Positions 35,701-49,000 of a stretch of DNA of 64,000 bases are shown piece by piece (the stretch's first letter is position 1; each line of letters starts with the position of its first letter). Source of the stretch: Bugula neritina (taxonomy: Eukaryota; Bryozoa; Gymnolaemata; Cheilostomatida; Bugulidae); NCBI GenBank assembly GCA_964035545.1, contig OZ037767.1, forward strand, positions 31,176,128 through 31,240,127, given 5' to 3'. The translations under genes and the position numbers were made by a program. The notes under the pieces are model-generated. The model saw only the letters and a list, made by a program, of their open reading frames with translations, made no database searches and was not told the origin of the DNA.

Positions 35701-37426
35701 CCTCTACGGAATTCTATAGCAGAGGGGATTTCATACCGGGTCTCTGGGTAAACTCTTACTCTGTATACTTTGATGTGATATGTGCATGGTAATCAGCACT
35801 AAATCTTGTGTTATTGTGTTTGATAATGTGGGCTTCATTTCATTTCAGTTGTTATTATGCTACAATGTAAATAATATTTGATAATGACTAATGGACAACC
35901 AATATGAGCTAAAAATACTTTCAAATTGATGAAGAAGGCCTCAGCATAGGCTGTGTGTTGTCTGAACAGGTGGACGGTATGGACGTGCTGGCCGTACGTC
36001 AAGCTACCGAATGGGCTGCCGCTTGGTGCAGATCAGGTAAAGGTCCTTTGGTGATGGAGGTAGAAACTTACAGATACCACGGGCACAGTATGTCTGACCC
36101 AGGAACCAGGTAAGTCTTCACAGAGTGTTAGTTCTGTTCTGTTGAAGTTGAGAAAGCATAGTAAAGGTATAAACTCTCTGTTGTTGTGAAGATACTAGCT
36201 TACTTATTTCTGCAACTGATACTGGTTACAGGTGAGCCAACTGTTAGGATGATATTAGAGTTTAATCTCAGTTATGAGTTTCATCTTTGATTTTTTCAAA
36301 GACTAGGTTGCGAAATAAAATCTGGACCAGAAATTCAACCCTCAGTTTGTATTTGTGTAGTGTAATTTCCTGCATACACGCCAGACCATCTCTTATCCCA
36401 TATGCTGGATATTTCCACTAGGGGAGTATTTGATATGGTGTTGTTGTAGTTACCCTACTAGTTCTACTGAGAAGAGTATTTGATATGGTGTTGTTTTAGT
36501 TACCCTACTAGTTCTACTGAGAGGAGTATTTGATATGGTGTTGTTTTAGTTACCCTACTAGTTCTACTGAGAGGAGTATTTGATATGGTGTTGTTGTAGT
36601 TACCCTACTAGTTCTACTGAGAGGAGTATTTGATATGGTGTTGTTGTAGTTACCCTACTAGTTCTACTGAGAAGAGTATTTGATATGGTGTTGTTGTAGT
36701 TACCCTACTAGTTCTACTGAGAAGAGTATTTGATATGGTGTTGTTGTAGTTACCCTACTAGTTCTACTGAGAGGAGTATTTGATATGGTGTTGTTGTAGT
36801 TACCCTACTAGTTCTACTGAGAAGAGTATTTGATATGGTGTTGTTTTAGTTACCCTACTAGTTCTACTGAGAGGAGTATTTGATATGGTGTTGTTTTAGT
36901 TACCGTACTCGAGACGAAGTTGCAGAAGTCAGGAAGCTCAGGGATCCTATCAATCAGTTTAAGAGTAAAATTTTAGAGACTAATTTGGTAACAGCCGAAG
37001 ACTTGCAGGTAAATTTAATTTTTCTGTTATTAGTTGTATATTTTTTCTTCTTGGTAAATAAAAATGGGTCATCTTTTTATAAGCGCACTAGGGGAAAGTC
37101 TTCTACACTTTTATTTGATATGATTTATTCGAAATCTCTTTCAACTATAATAGCTTTGAACATGTTTTTGTGATCTGAAATCACTACTCGTAAACTACTC
37201 CAAGAGCTGGTTGATGTTCTATCTTCTATGCACTAGTATGGCATTCACTCTTATAACTTTATAGAAACTGGACAAGGAGGTTAAAGAGGAAGTCAAGGAA
37301 GCCATAAGGATAGCCAAAGAAGACATTGAACTGCCGCTAGAAGAAATGTTCAATGACATCTACAGCAAACCAGATCCAGATTACAAAGTTCGCACATCTG
37401 ATGCATCCTTTCACTCTTCTCAGTGA
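32783..37426 (+). CDS. PDHA1: pyruvate dehydrogenase E1 component alpha subunit
   Basis: Nine exons (32783-32818, 33648-33710, 33942-34115, 34660-34786, 35129-35220, 35499-35747, 35970-36109, 36900-37008, 37265-37426) give 383 residues, close to the usual 390. The protein is the thiamine diphosphate-dependent subunit that decarboxylates pyruvate with E1 beta in the mitochondrial matrix. The first 25 or so residues ([12 protein letters not shown]...) fit a mitochondrial presequence. The ThDP/Mg motif is GDGAANQG (189-196) to NN (218-219). The phosphorylation loop [15 protein letters not shown] is kept, so kinase sites 1 and 2 (Ser287, Ser294) are present. The site 3 serine is alanine ([11 protein letters not shown], Ala226). 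Introns 3 and 7 contain minisatellites that duplicate splice sites. A polyadenylation signal lies at 37775. Identity is very secure. Confidence 0.96.
34092..34492 (+). repeat. 32-bp minisatellite duplicating the PDHA1 exon 3 donor
   Basis: About twelve copies of GTGAGTCATTCTGTCACCTT plus TACTCTGGTCAG. The first unit overlaps the last 20 or so bases of exon 3 (TTCTGTCACCTCTACTCTGGCCAG, split by the donor at 34115), so every copy recreates an exon end followed by GTGAGT. Confidence 0.95.
35393..35480 (+). repeat. 26-bp repeat in PDHA1 intron 5
   Basis: Three to four copies of TTGTACTGAATAGCCTGTGC plus ACCATC, ending about 20 bases before the acceptor at 35498. Confidence 0.9.
36424..36904 (+). 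repeat. 50-bp minisatellite duplicating the PDHA1 exon 8 acceptor
   Basis: Nine to ten copies of a 50-bp unit containing TGATATGGTGTTGTTTTAG|T followed by TACC. The last unit is the real acceptor, with the exon starting at T36900 and TACCG. Some internal copies carry TTGTTGTAG instead of TTGTTTTAG. Confidence 0.95.
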
Positions 37427-38165
37427 TCTTAACTTTAGATTTTTTGTGTCGTCGAATCTCTTAGAATTACAGAGATGCCTTTTTTGTTAAGATGCAAGTA
37501 TTTTTATATTACCATCGGTCAGCTGTTTATGCTTTTTTCATAGCATTTTGATACATCAAATGCTCAAAACCTCTGCATTGTGAAAATATAGTAACTATTT
37601 TTGGTGGTGTAGAAATTATACAGTATTTGTATTGTGCATGTTAGTAATTTATCAACTTGTAAAATAATAGCCACTGTTTTATTACTATATTTTATTTATT
37701 TCAAGCTGACAAACAAGTTAGCAAGTAGCAGAACACAAGTAGGGGGAGATTATCACCATATCATCACAGCAACTAATAAAATATTGTGTATAAGTATGGA
37801 ATATGCAATGTTTAAAATAGAACACTAACTATGTGCAAGAGGACATTTTAAGAACATCAGCGTTTTAGAAAATCAATAAAAAATATATTAACTGCATAGC
37901 TATTAGAAAAACACGGCATATCTTGTGGACATTATAGAAATTCATCAGTTACTTGTATAGTTGTGTGAATATACAGGTTTTAAGTTAGACTAGAACATAT
38001 TAACTTCAACTGCTCTAAGTAATTCATACTCTAAGCATCAAACCCTCACCTAAGCCATATACTTGCCCCAAGAGGGCGCACTAAGCTAGAGGTCACAACC
38101 TCCAGTGCTGCAACTAGACTGCCACAGTCACTACCTGTGAGGGCAGCAGACTCTTTAGGAATAAT

Positions 38166-41100
38166 CTAGAAGCTGATGGGACCTCTGTTCTTGGACATAC
38201 CTAGAAATGATTGGTTATGTATTTGACTGGAGAAGCCCAAATATACACTCTGGTGTAATGGTTCCTCCTTGATGGTCAACACTTGATCTAGAACATGGGA
38301 ATAGAGTGTGAAGTATGGTGGTTAGTGCTTCAACATACCTGTCAGTTTACAACAGGTGCCCCAAGAGTTTAATCTGTGACGTATTGTATAAATAAAACCT
38401 TGCTATAAGATTTCAAAACTTGATAGTGTATACCAGCAGATGAAATTAGTTTACACCTAGTATAAATAGTAATGCCAATGTCCATCAAATGTCATTCAAC
38501 AGTCAATGTAGCGCATAGCAGTTGTAGTAACGAGGAAGTAAACACTACGTATTTATTCTGTGTTACAAGAGCACTATAACAAGTAACTCAGCCTATAAAG
38601 CAATAAACTGCTTCTTATCAAACATACAGTTGCTAATAACAGTCATAAACTCTGTAAAGTGGCCGGCCTCAGAGAAACCTGCACTACTAGTCCATATAAT
38701 AAATCACACGAGATTAATGTAAGAACTTAGACTAATGCAGCTCTATGACACACCTTGGCCATTCCCTGTCAGGATCATATTCACTGCTTCAACAAACGCC
38801 TCAACAAAACTCCTGAGACTGTAGGACGGGCTTTGAGAGCCGAGAGAAGTGAAGGCGAGCGGGTGGTGGGTGTACGTCTGCCACGGCATGGTGTCACTCT
38901 TCGGGTTCCAACGCTGGAAGAACCCGGGCAGCTCGCCTTTATTCCACATGAGTCGTACTCCGCCATATGGTCTCTTCTTTAGCTCTGAGGTGTAGTTCCT
39001 GTGAATATTAGTATGTAGGCCTATATAATAGTATATAGTTCATGTGAATATTATAATAGTACACACTTCATGTGAGCATTAGTCTCTACAAGTACACAGT
39101 TTCTTAGTTAGTCAAAGTGAATAATTTAAGAGAAAGTTGTGCAGTTCCAGCATGCACATGTATATATCAGCTATGTGTGAGATAGATTTCATTATGATCA
39201 AGTTACTACTAGAGTGATTTGTGTACACATAGAGATGCAGACAATATCAGAAGACTAACAAGTTACACTCACAAGACACAAGTTACACTCAAAAGACTCA
39301 AGGTATACTTGAAAGACTCAAGTTACACTCACAAGAGCGAGTTGGCGGGGTACTCGAAATGTCCTGTCAACACTGTATCGAAATCCTTGAGAGCCACCCT
39401 TTTGTGCTTGTACACAGTTCTAGGCACAAAGTCATATCTTACAGTGAGGAGAGACTCATCTGTGAGGACTACAATCTTCTCTGTCTCATGGTCCCAGTGA
39501 TCAACTCTGCACACAATGCACACAGAGTGGTTAGCATACTGAGTATTATACTCATAGTGAGTGCATAATTGTTAACTCAACTATGGACTACTAACTATTA
39601 ACTAATAACTATGAGCTAGTTGCTATTAACTATGAGCTGGTAGATATGAACTAGTAACTACTAACTAGTAACTATGAACTAGTAACTATAACCCACTCAA
39701 ACTTGACATCTGTGATGTAACATACAGGCCAGCTTTACCAGGAAATACTAGATCTACCCATAATTTACTGATTTACAGTAAGAGAAGATCATCAATGCTG
39801 GCCTGACACCTTAGTAGAGCTGAGAGGTGATCAGAATTATAGAAATATCAATAATACTAAAACCAGACATGAAAGCTGAACATATATAAATACAAAACAC
39901 TGCAATTACCAACAGAACATAAAATTAATAGTGAAACAAAAATCAATTTTCTGTTTCAACCACTCACTCCATCAAAAGCCAACTACCAATTATGTTAGGA
40001 CCATCTAACTTCGGGTCATAAACTGACTCAGAAATCTCTTCAACTGCCTTGTGAAACGCATGATCCTACAAGTAGCAGGAAACAAGGTTGCAGTACCTGC
40101 TAAAACGGCACAACATTTACAGAGTCAATATCTATGGAAGTCTACTACACAGAATTGTCATTTCAACAGTAAAGATGACTAGCTCACATCAACAAGTGAT
40201 TCACTATGAATACATATGAATACACTAGAAATTTAACAGGCTTTTTAAAATTGTAACGTTGTAAATAAAAATAATCATTCGGTTGCAAAAAAATGAATTT
40301 TCTCAACAAGAAATTGCTGTAAATTGATGACATGAACTGATTAAGCTAGTATATGAAGGCTAAGTACTGTGTACTGTTTGCAATACCAGCAAGATCTAGC
40401 TTTGTAAATTTTAACCAGCATTATTTCTTTAGAAAACAAATACCAAAAATACTTCACCTTGCATAATACATTCACACGTATTAATACATTATGAAACCTA
40501 TTTTAATTTTAGGCTAAAAACATAATAAAAAGTGTTGAGTTATACAAGAACTCCATAGATACGAAACTTAAGTCATTATTAAGGTCAACAACTTTCGCAA
40601 ATTAATTGACTAAATAATTATTCTTCAGTTCAAACGCTCCAGAGTTTAAAAATAAGAAACTAAACATGTATTGTGTATTCATTTTTCTTAAAAAAACTGC
40701 TATTTGACAGTTTCATAGTCACTGTCATCAGCTAATTAATTTCGAAGTATCCTACTAGTAATACTATAATTAGTTCCAACAAGCACTTACGGGTTTTTAG
40801 AATTAAAAATAACACTATTAGTACCAACAAATTTATATTATAATAATTATTATAAAAATATGGTAATATACTATATAGGCCTACTATAGTTGAAAAAAAT
40901 TGTTGTATTCGTAGAAATATAACTTTCAACCATATAACCACAATGATCATCAAAGCATAAATGCATTATGATTATTATTAATATATTATACATATCCTTT
41001 TACTTTCAGTGATATTCTAACGACTAACAAGCAATAATAATCATAATGGTATCATATTTACTTTTAGTAATGCTAAGGCTCAAGTAAAACTAAAAATGTG

Positions 41101-41693
41101 AATTCCATTTCCAATATATTAATAATATTATTAATAACCATAATCATAATGATAACGATAATTAGAATGTATAAAAACCAATAGACATAGTAAAATATAC
41201 TTACAGAGCTAGAAAAAAAGTCTCCAGATTTATATTGAAAATAATGATATACCCCAAAGACATTAGAGTCTCCGGTGTTTTCTTTGGTGTTTGTAGGTGG
41301 CAGAAGCATAGGGGTGCTGTGTAAATAAGAAGCATCTTTTAAAGAGCCATCTGCGTTATCATTGTGATCAGCATTGTCTTTATCTTGGTTTTCAATTCCT
41401 GGTTCTGAAGAATCAAGACCCGACTGAAATTCAGCCTGAACTTTCGAATGACTATCAGTATCACTATGAGCGTGACTGCCGCTGCGAACAGCAGTCTCAC
41501 TCTCAGATTGATATTCAGTTTCATTATCATTGGGCTTAGCGTCATTTATACTCATATCTGTCTTGATATTGGTAATGCTTAGACTGTCAGTGTTAGCCTC
41601 AAATTGACTTAAGTTTCCTACAGCTTCATGCTCAGCAGAATGAGAAATATCGTTTAGAGAAATGTCGACGAAGCTTTCAGCACTGCTAGCCAT
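38166..41693 (-). CDS. TPRG1L: TPRG1/TPRG1L family protein (hSac2 domain)
   Basis: Five exons in phase (41693-41205, 40065-39968, 39506-39333, 38998-38754, 38287-38166) give 375 residues. Exons 2-5 match the family from end to end: WLLMEVDHWDHETEKIVVLT, YDFVPRTVYKHKRVAL, PYGGVRLMWN, FFQRWNPKSDTMPWQTYTHH, and the C-terminus GMSKNRGPISF, which parallels the vertebrate GYSMTRGKIGF ending. The vertebrate protein (about 270 residues) is a peripheral synaptic-vesicle/membrane protein; the domain is related to the hSac2 region. Exon 1 (163 residues) is Ser/Asp/Glu/Asn-rich, looks disordered and has no counterpart I know. A minus-strand AATAAA lies near 37695, so its 3'UTR probably overlaps that of PDHA1. 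Confidence 0.88.
39238..39335 (-). repeat. degenerate repeat carrying a splice donor
   Basis: Three to four imperfect copies of minus-strand CTTGTGAGTGTAACTTG. The first includes the donor TT|GTGAGT at the end of TPRG1L-like exon 3 (39333). Confidence 0.65.
39565..39690. repeat. AACTAGTAACTATGA-type repeat
   Basis: Irregular short repeats of AACTAGTAACTATGAACTAG in intron 2 of the TPRG1L-like gene. Confidence 0.85.
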
Positions 41694-43089
41694 CTTGATT
41701 TTACTTTGAAAATGCTGCAGAGCAAATCGGGGAGTTGAGCCAACATAAAGCTGGATTGGTCTATTTTAGTACCGCCCATATTTTGTGTCCAATGCAAAGC
41801 GTCGTCAGAGGTAACAAAATAACATGCAAATGCCTAGTCTCAAAGACAATATAATTTGCAAATGAGCAACAACTTATTCATGAGATAATACTTAAAAAAA
41901 AATTAGCATCTACCAAAAATTGACATAGCAATTTAAAATAAACAATTTTTTGTATTTGGGACTTGCTCAATGTCATGTGTAGTAGTCATGCATTGCAGAG
42001 TGATAAAATAATATTATGTACCTTGTGTCTTCGCATCCTGCGTTTATGAAAATATCCTTTATGAAGTTGTCTACTCTACATTTGAAGGCTTCAATAGTAC
42101 GTTTGTTTGTAATCTAAGACTTGTCTGCTCTCACACTATTTGATCAGCTCTGTAGAAGGATAGTCGTCCAATAACGCTTGCGTGACGTTCGGTTACATAG
42201 CTACCAAGTAAACAATAAGTTCAGACATACAAAGCTAGTATGGTCAATTACTAACAAAACAAAAACTCTACTGCTAAACAATTGCCCTGTTATTGGGCTA
42301 AAGTTTTTTCTCTATAGCAAATTAACCGTCTACAGCTGTAACTAAGATCAGTAAAAATTAGAGACCTGCTTCAATCAGCTGAGTGAGCTCAAAACAAAAC
42401 GACATTTAACTTAAAGTTAATATTGAAGCCAGCAATTGTTATCAAACGAAAGCCGGTATCTGTAGTGACAATCACATTTTCATCACAACAAAGCAAGATA
42501 TTTTATATTTTTTAATATTATTTTCCTGCACAAAACTTTCTGTCACGTGCAAGTATTTGTGCATTGCAGGTCACGTAATAACTAGGATAATTATTGGATG
42601 ACTAACTACTCTCATTATGATTATGACTACCTGCAAAGAAACTCAGACTACATTTATAGTAAAGGTGAGAATTAAAATGATTACTTCTCTGAAATAAGTA
42701 TTGATTACAGGACTGAACTCTATAATTGTTTTCAAACTTTATAGTTTGTATTTTTATTAAACTTTTGAAACATTTATTGTTAGCCCACTATAAAGAGTAA
42801 CAGTTTCCACTTTGCAGATGTATAATCAAAACGAATAATATTTATATTACCAACTACTAAGTTATTGACTGCATGATTCAGATTGCACAACTTTTGTTTT
42901 TGCTTAGTTAAGTTTATTACCATTATTATTATATTTATTGTATTTATTTAGGTTTTAAATGTAATATTATTTATGTCAAACTTATTTATTATATCTGCAG
43001 TAAAATAATTTTATAACCAAAATCTGAAAAACCTATACTTTTAAAATTTAATTAAACCTAATTTTTAGACGCATCAATAAGCTGTTCAA
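41694..43089. promoter_or_regulatory. divergent promoter interval, TPRG1L-like and unknown gene
   Basis: 1.4 kb between start codons pointing apart (41693 minus, 43090 plus). No CpG-rich block or TATA box stands out. Confidence 0.45.
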
Positions 43090-46000
43090 ATGACGTCTGC
43101 AGTTAGATCAAACTCTGCTAAGAGATCTGCTTCTGGTAACCTCTCTAACTCTTCAGACGATGAGCAAGATGACCAGGTTCGAGACTTACAGGTTGCTCAG
43201 AATACCTCTCTGTGCAGTTCTACAGGAACTTCTGATGCTGATGCAAACAGTTCAATAGATTGCAGTGACAACCCATGTTCTCCAGGTGAGAGAGAAACAG
43301 CATAAAACTGTCATTTGTTATTTAAATCACAAATGCCAAGGACTATGTTTAAACTCTAGATTGTTTAGTATAAGTGATGTCATAGTTATATGGTAAGTGT
43401 AGAAGTCAATAAAATACAAATATTATCATAATTTTTATTCTACAGTTTTACTTGCTTTCAAAGAAATTGAAAAATACTCTGTAAATAATTTAGTTTGAAT
43501 GCTGAATGCTGAAAAATTTTAAGACAAAAACAGAGTTTTTGATAGGCCAAAAATTTTTAGTTTAGTTTTATGCTGTAGTGTATGACTACATGATCATTTA
43601 TTGCAAAATAAACATTGAATCCTTGATTAAAGAAGGTGGAAACTTACCTTTCATGAAACTAAGTAGTTGAAATAGTCGGTATTGTAACAAGATTCTTGAT
43701 ATATTGAAATATCGTCTGCGTTTGCTCACTGTTGATATTTGCCTTAACCTTTTTTACTAAACTTATAACAAGGTTTATAACAAAAACACAGCATTAAATC
43801 TGCATGTACAGACTAAGTTTTGACCTTGAAATACAATCAACATCATTAGATTAAATTTCAAATTGCAATTATTATTTGATTCTGAAAACATGGTCCTAGT
43901 TTTACAGAGTTACACTATGCAACTAATAAATATTTAAATGCAAATTTTTTAACTCAACAACGTATTTCCACATATAGGCACTAGGCATTAATAATTTTAT
44001 TGTTCATCAACTTATAACAAGTTTAGTTTTAATGCAAGGTTTTTTATTTTCACATTTCATAAAGTTTTGTAATGTAAAATCTTTAGGCTTGGTATAAAAT
44101 ATGAAAACATTTACATAACAGAGACTATTCTGTAAGCATGTAATTGGTAGCAGTAGATGAATTCAACCAATGAATGTTGGTGTAACAGTTGATCTGAGAG
44201 TCTATAACCAAACAATCCATGTTGTAAAACTAGGTACTATTATACTTTTCATGTTATGAAAAGGGGGGTAGGCTTATAGCAACTCTGAAGTAGTTCATAC
44301 TAGATATGAACTCGATCTTAGCAATCCTATCAGCTGTGGCAGTGGCACGTTAGCTAAGGCACTTAGTAAGCCCGGCAATTCATTGGGTACCATGAAATTT
44401 TGGTGCTAAATTCAAGTGGTTCAGCTGTAAGAGTTTGATTTATTGTCGTGCAGTTTGACTACATTATCAGTAATTCTAAACTTCACTGCATAAAACTGTT
44501 GACTTTCAATGCTGTAACTGATCCCCGAGGTGGTAATTTTTGTGGGCAACCACTTTACCACTATGATGCATTGAAACTGCAGCCTATTAAGTTGTCACTA
44601 TTGAATTTGCCGCTCAAGAACTGTTCAAACAGCAGAACAAAAGAAATTTGATCTTCAATTTTGTGGTTCATTAAATTTGAGGCTTCAATCACACAATGCC
44701 ACCATGAATCATAGCATAGAATCTTTTTTCTGAGCTTAATTTACTTTTTGACTGTTTGCCCTTTCATTATTTTTCAAATATAAATGTAATTTCTTTTTTT
44801 AAAGCCAAAATTTATCAAAGAATTCTAAAAAGTCTTTTAATAATCCTATATTAGACTTTAGAACTTCAATCATATTAAACTGAGTAGAAATATAAACCGT
44901 TATTATTTTCTAAAAATAGAACCCTTTATATTGCAATATGATCATATGACAATACCATCTACTAATCATAGCATTATATAATATATTATAGTTATAATGT
45001 TGTATAACATATACCCATAGTTTTTTATAATATAATATAGTCCTAGTGTTATATAATGTATATAGAATTTATAGTGCATGCAGTTCTGCATGTCAGTTGC
45101 ACCAATCAAAATTATGACATGTCCCCACAGGTGCCAGTAGTACTTGCAGTGGCAGTAGTGGACCCGTATACATCAGACCTCCGGGCTTCAAGCACCACGC
45201 ACAGGAAATCACTCGCCCCAGGATCAAGAAGAAAAAAAAACTGTTTCCTGTTTCAAACACGAGAAACCCTGATGTGACATACGAGATTTCAGGAGGTGAG
45301 ACTTTCAAGAAGAAAGAAGCTTCAACAACCAAGCAGAAAAGTATTAAGAGAGGTAGGCTGCATGAGTGTTACATAACAGTTGAGATGAGAGTTATATATG
45401 TATAATATGGTAATTAGATAAAGTATTGCTTTGACTGCAATGAAGATTGAGGTTTCACTTTGCTAGTAAAATCTCATCTTTGCATTTGAAAATGTTTTGG
45501 CATGTAGTTTAATGATCGGAAAGAAAAGTATAAGTTTTATGACTTGCATTGAACGCTATTATATGCAATGCAATTGGTAATGACCTTATAGTAGTATAAA
45601 ACCTAAGGTATAACATAATTTTATACTCTATAATTATATTTAACTTGTAATTATATTAAATATATATATATAGAATAATATTATATAAACTAGTTTAATA
45701 ATCTGGTAATATTTTTTAAAACAGATTGGTTAAGGTTTTCTTTGCTCCATCCCCTATAATATAGTTATGATGACAAAGTACACTTAGGCTATATTCTAGA
45801 AAGATCTATAGCATTAATAATACATGTGAATATGACTCTCTCAGCCTCTGAAGCTGTCTTTGTTTCTCTCAGCTCACTATTTATATTTTACTCCATTGTT
45901 GTGACTACAGACAGAAATCAATCTCTCACGCAATACATTATCAATACTTCCAATAAGGGCCTTAGTACAAGTATATGAAGTATTTCAATTATGCAACCAC

Positions 46001-49000
46001 CGATGCCTAGTTACAATGGAAGACTGTGTGTCATTCGATAGTCACATTGATAGTCTGATATATGTGTTGGTATTCAGACAAGAGTAAAAGGAGTTGTCTT
46101 CCTAAATATAGCTCCAAAAGGTTGACAATGCATTATATATAATAATATTAACTTCTGCTTTGCTATAAACTTTCAGCCTGTGAAATTATTCTATTCTATA
46201 TTAGTTCAGTTATTTTTAAACAAGTTTCATGCTTCAAGTTTACCTAAAACTTTGTCATAAACATAAGTTTAAATTAATAGCGTGTGTCTTGAGTTTATGC
46301 AAGAGTTTAAAAGGCTGTACTATGCGTTTCATATGGTAGTACAGAATGATAAGCAAAGATCAATAGCATGCAAAAGCATTGAACTACTCTTAAACTGTTA
46401 GCTCAAGAGAGCATACGGAATCCTCCACCCCATACACCCTAGCTGTAGTCAGCTGTAGTTAGCCAGTATGATTAGCAATGCCACAACCTGAATTACTTTG
46501 GGATCGCTGAACATTCACATACATGTATATTATAGTTTAAATGGGCATAATATAACCTGCTTACTGAAAGAAATTAATATTATTCATTGAATTCAATCAA
46601 ATTCCTATCATGCAGTTAAACTAACTCTCAAAGTGTTTTGTTGAAGGGAAAAGTCTATTGTATAAAGCAATTAGCACCTCAGCAGCTTTTATGATATATG
46701 TCCTGAGTCAGCATTTTGAAATCTATAAGGGCAGTTCATGGAATAAAACAGCGAACAGTAGAAACGTCAACCTCAACTGTATTTATACAAAGCTGGCCTA
46801 AAAATATCTTATTGATTGCAAATAAGTTGACTCTTGTGAAATGAAATTATAATGATATAATATAAACAATATGACTGACTAAAACATATTTAAGACCCTC
46901 TAAAGGCAATATTGCTGTCTTTTTATCATCTTCAATGGATTTATATATCACTATCGAGTATATTATCCATTATAGTTGAGCAATATTATTATAGCTATTA
47001 GCGTTTTTATTATAAAATCCTAATAATACAGATTTATAAAACCACAGCCACAACATTCTATTACCTTCAACAGAATCACACATGTAATATTCTACAACTA
47101 CATATATCATGGTTTTCTATAATCTATATTATCACATGCAATGAATAGTGTAAACCTACCATATCTGTGTGTGACAATATACTGGACACGATTGACTCCC
47201 TTGTGTCACACTTTACCGGATAGCTATTGGTTAATTCTCTGCTGCTGTTACAGATCCGCTGCCGATGAGACTTCGAGCATTCCCACAATCCTTCTGGCAG
47301 CAACCCAACCAGCCAGTGGGCGTGTCTCCTGCTGTCTGTCACAAAGTGCTGCCTCCTCTCGCCATGAAGGATGAATTCGGTGAGATTAATATAAGAAAAT
47401 GTCTTTACTGGAGTCATGTGTTGCTTGGGGTAGTTTATATTTAATGTCTCGCAACAACTTTTCTGATCATCATATTCAAAAGAAATTATCTTTTAATACT
47501 TTTCTTAGTTTACAAATCTATGCATTAGCTGGACACATTTTGGTAGAGTAAGATGGCTGCTATCCCGGATTGTATTCTACTTTTGCTCTACAGAGCTCAA
47601 TGTTGGCCTGTAGAGCTCATTCAATGCATGTAAATTCATATCTTCCTTATTTGCTAACAGAGAAGGTTCTGGAAGGTTTCTATATGCACAGGGCTAGAGC
47701 AAACATGTACGGAGTGTTATGTTTGAGTATTAGGGCAACTGTAGAAGCTCAACCATTTTTATCAATCTTATTTTAGTCAAATAAAATTTAAATTATGAAA
47801 AATATAATAGTTTATTGCAAGCAATGTTACAAAATATATATTAATTTGAAATTAAGTTGGTTGCAAATAAAAATTAGTTATAAATGACTATAGTTTTAGG
47901 AAAAAAACAAACACAGCATTAGTTTTTTCTTCATTACTATACATATAATATATTGCCGTATATTATATGTATTTATGAAAAAAAATAATGTTATCATATA
48001 TTATAAACACTGCAGTCTACATTTCAATTTTTAAAACCCAAACAGTTCTGTCAGATTTTAGTACATTGACTGCAAACAGTCTATGCAAAGGATGTTATAC
48101 ATATTACATTGGAAATTAGATTGGTTGTCAACAGTGCTTGTCTTTCAGTGTAAGAGATTTCAGTATTCAGAAATAGAAAGGCAGCGTTCTGCTACGTGCT
48201 GACAGCAGTTTGTGAAAGGAAATAACCTCAACACTTTAACATAAACTTGACAGGCACTAGGAGAAAAATAATTACAGAATACATCGTTAGCCTGTAAACT
48301 GATCTATATGTCTAGTATTTCACTAACAAGATGTGTGTGGGAGTTATCCACTCAGAGTCAAGTAGGATAAAGGTCATAGGTGAGATAGGGCAGTGTTAGT
48401 AGTGCTCCTTTATTTCTTTTATATCTGTCTATTGGGCTGGAGTGCATATTTTAAAGTATCCACTTTAGGAGTGTAAGTAAAGCGCTGATCCATGTGTGTG
48501 TGTGTGTGGGTTTTATTTTCATCATAACATAGTGTTTTACAACTAGGATAATTTACAAGAGCAGAACAAGCAATTAGAAAAGAAACATAGTAACAAATAA
48601 CAGTATATCAAAATAAGCTGTCGGAAATGATGATGAGGCCCAGTGCGAAATAGCATGGCTAGTGGTACGCGGGCCCAATGTTGGCATTACCATACAAGGC
48701 ACCACAGATCACTCAACAGAGTGGAGGTGATGCCTCAATTCCACTTTAAATTTACCAAGTGGCTGTATAATCTTTAAAAATTTAGGCAACTTATTCCACA
48801 GTGCAGATATTACAAAATTTGAGGTGCGTTGACCAGCAAATGAGGAATATATATATATGTTTTACACAAGTTTACGACTGACTTGATACTTTTACAGACA
48901 TGCTGCGACCTGTGACCCCACCTGATGACTCAAGTCTCGCTGACTCACTTTCTATGCATAAAGACAAACAGACAGCCTTAAACGGCAGCACAAACATTAG

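Noticed and set aside
38755-38982. Plus-strand frame opposite TPRG1L exon 4
   Set aside because: Antisense shadow of a strongly conserved exon on the minus strand.
44335-44600. tRNA gene or SINE
   Set aside because: A/B-box matches are poor and no cloverleaf could be drawn.
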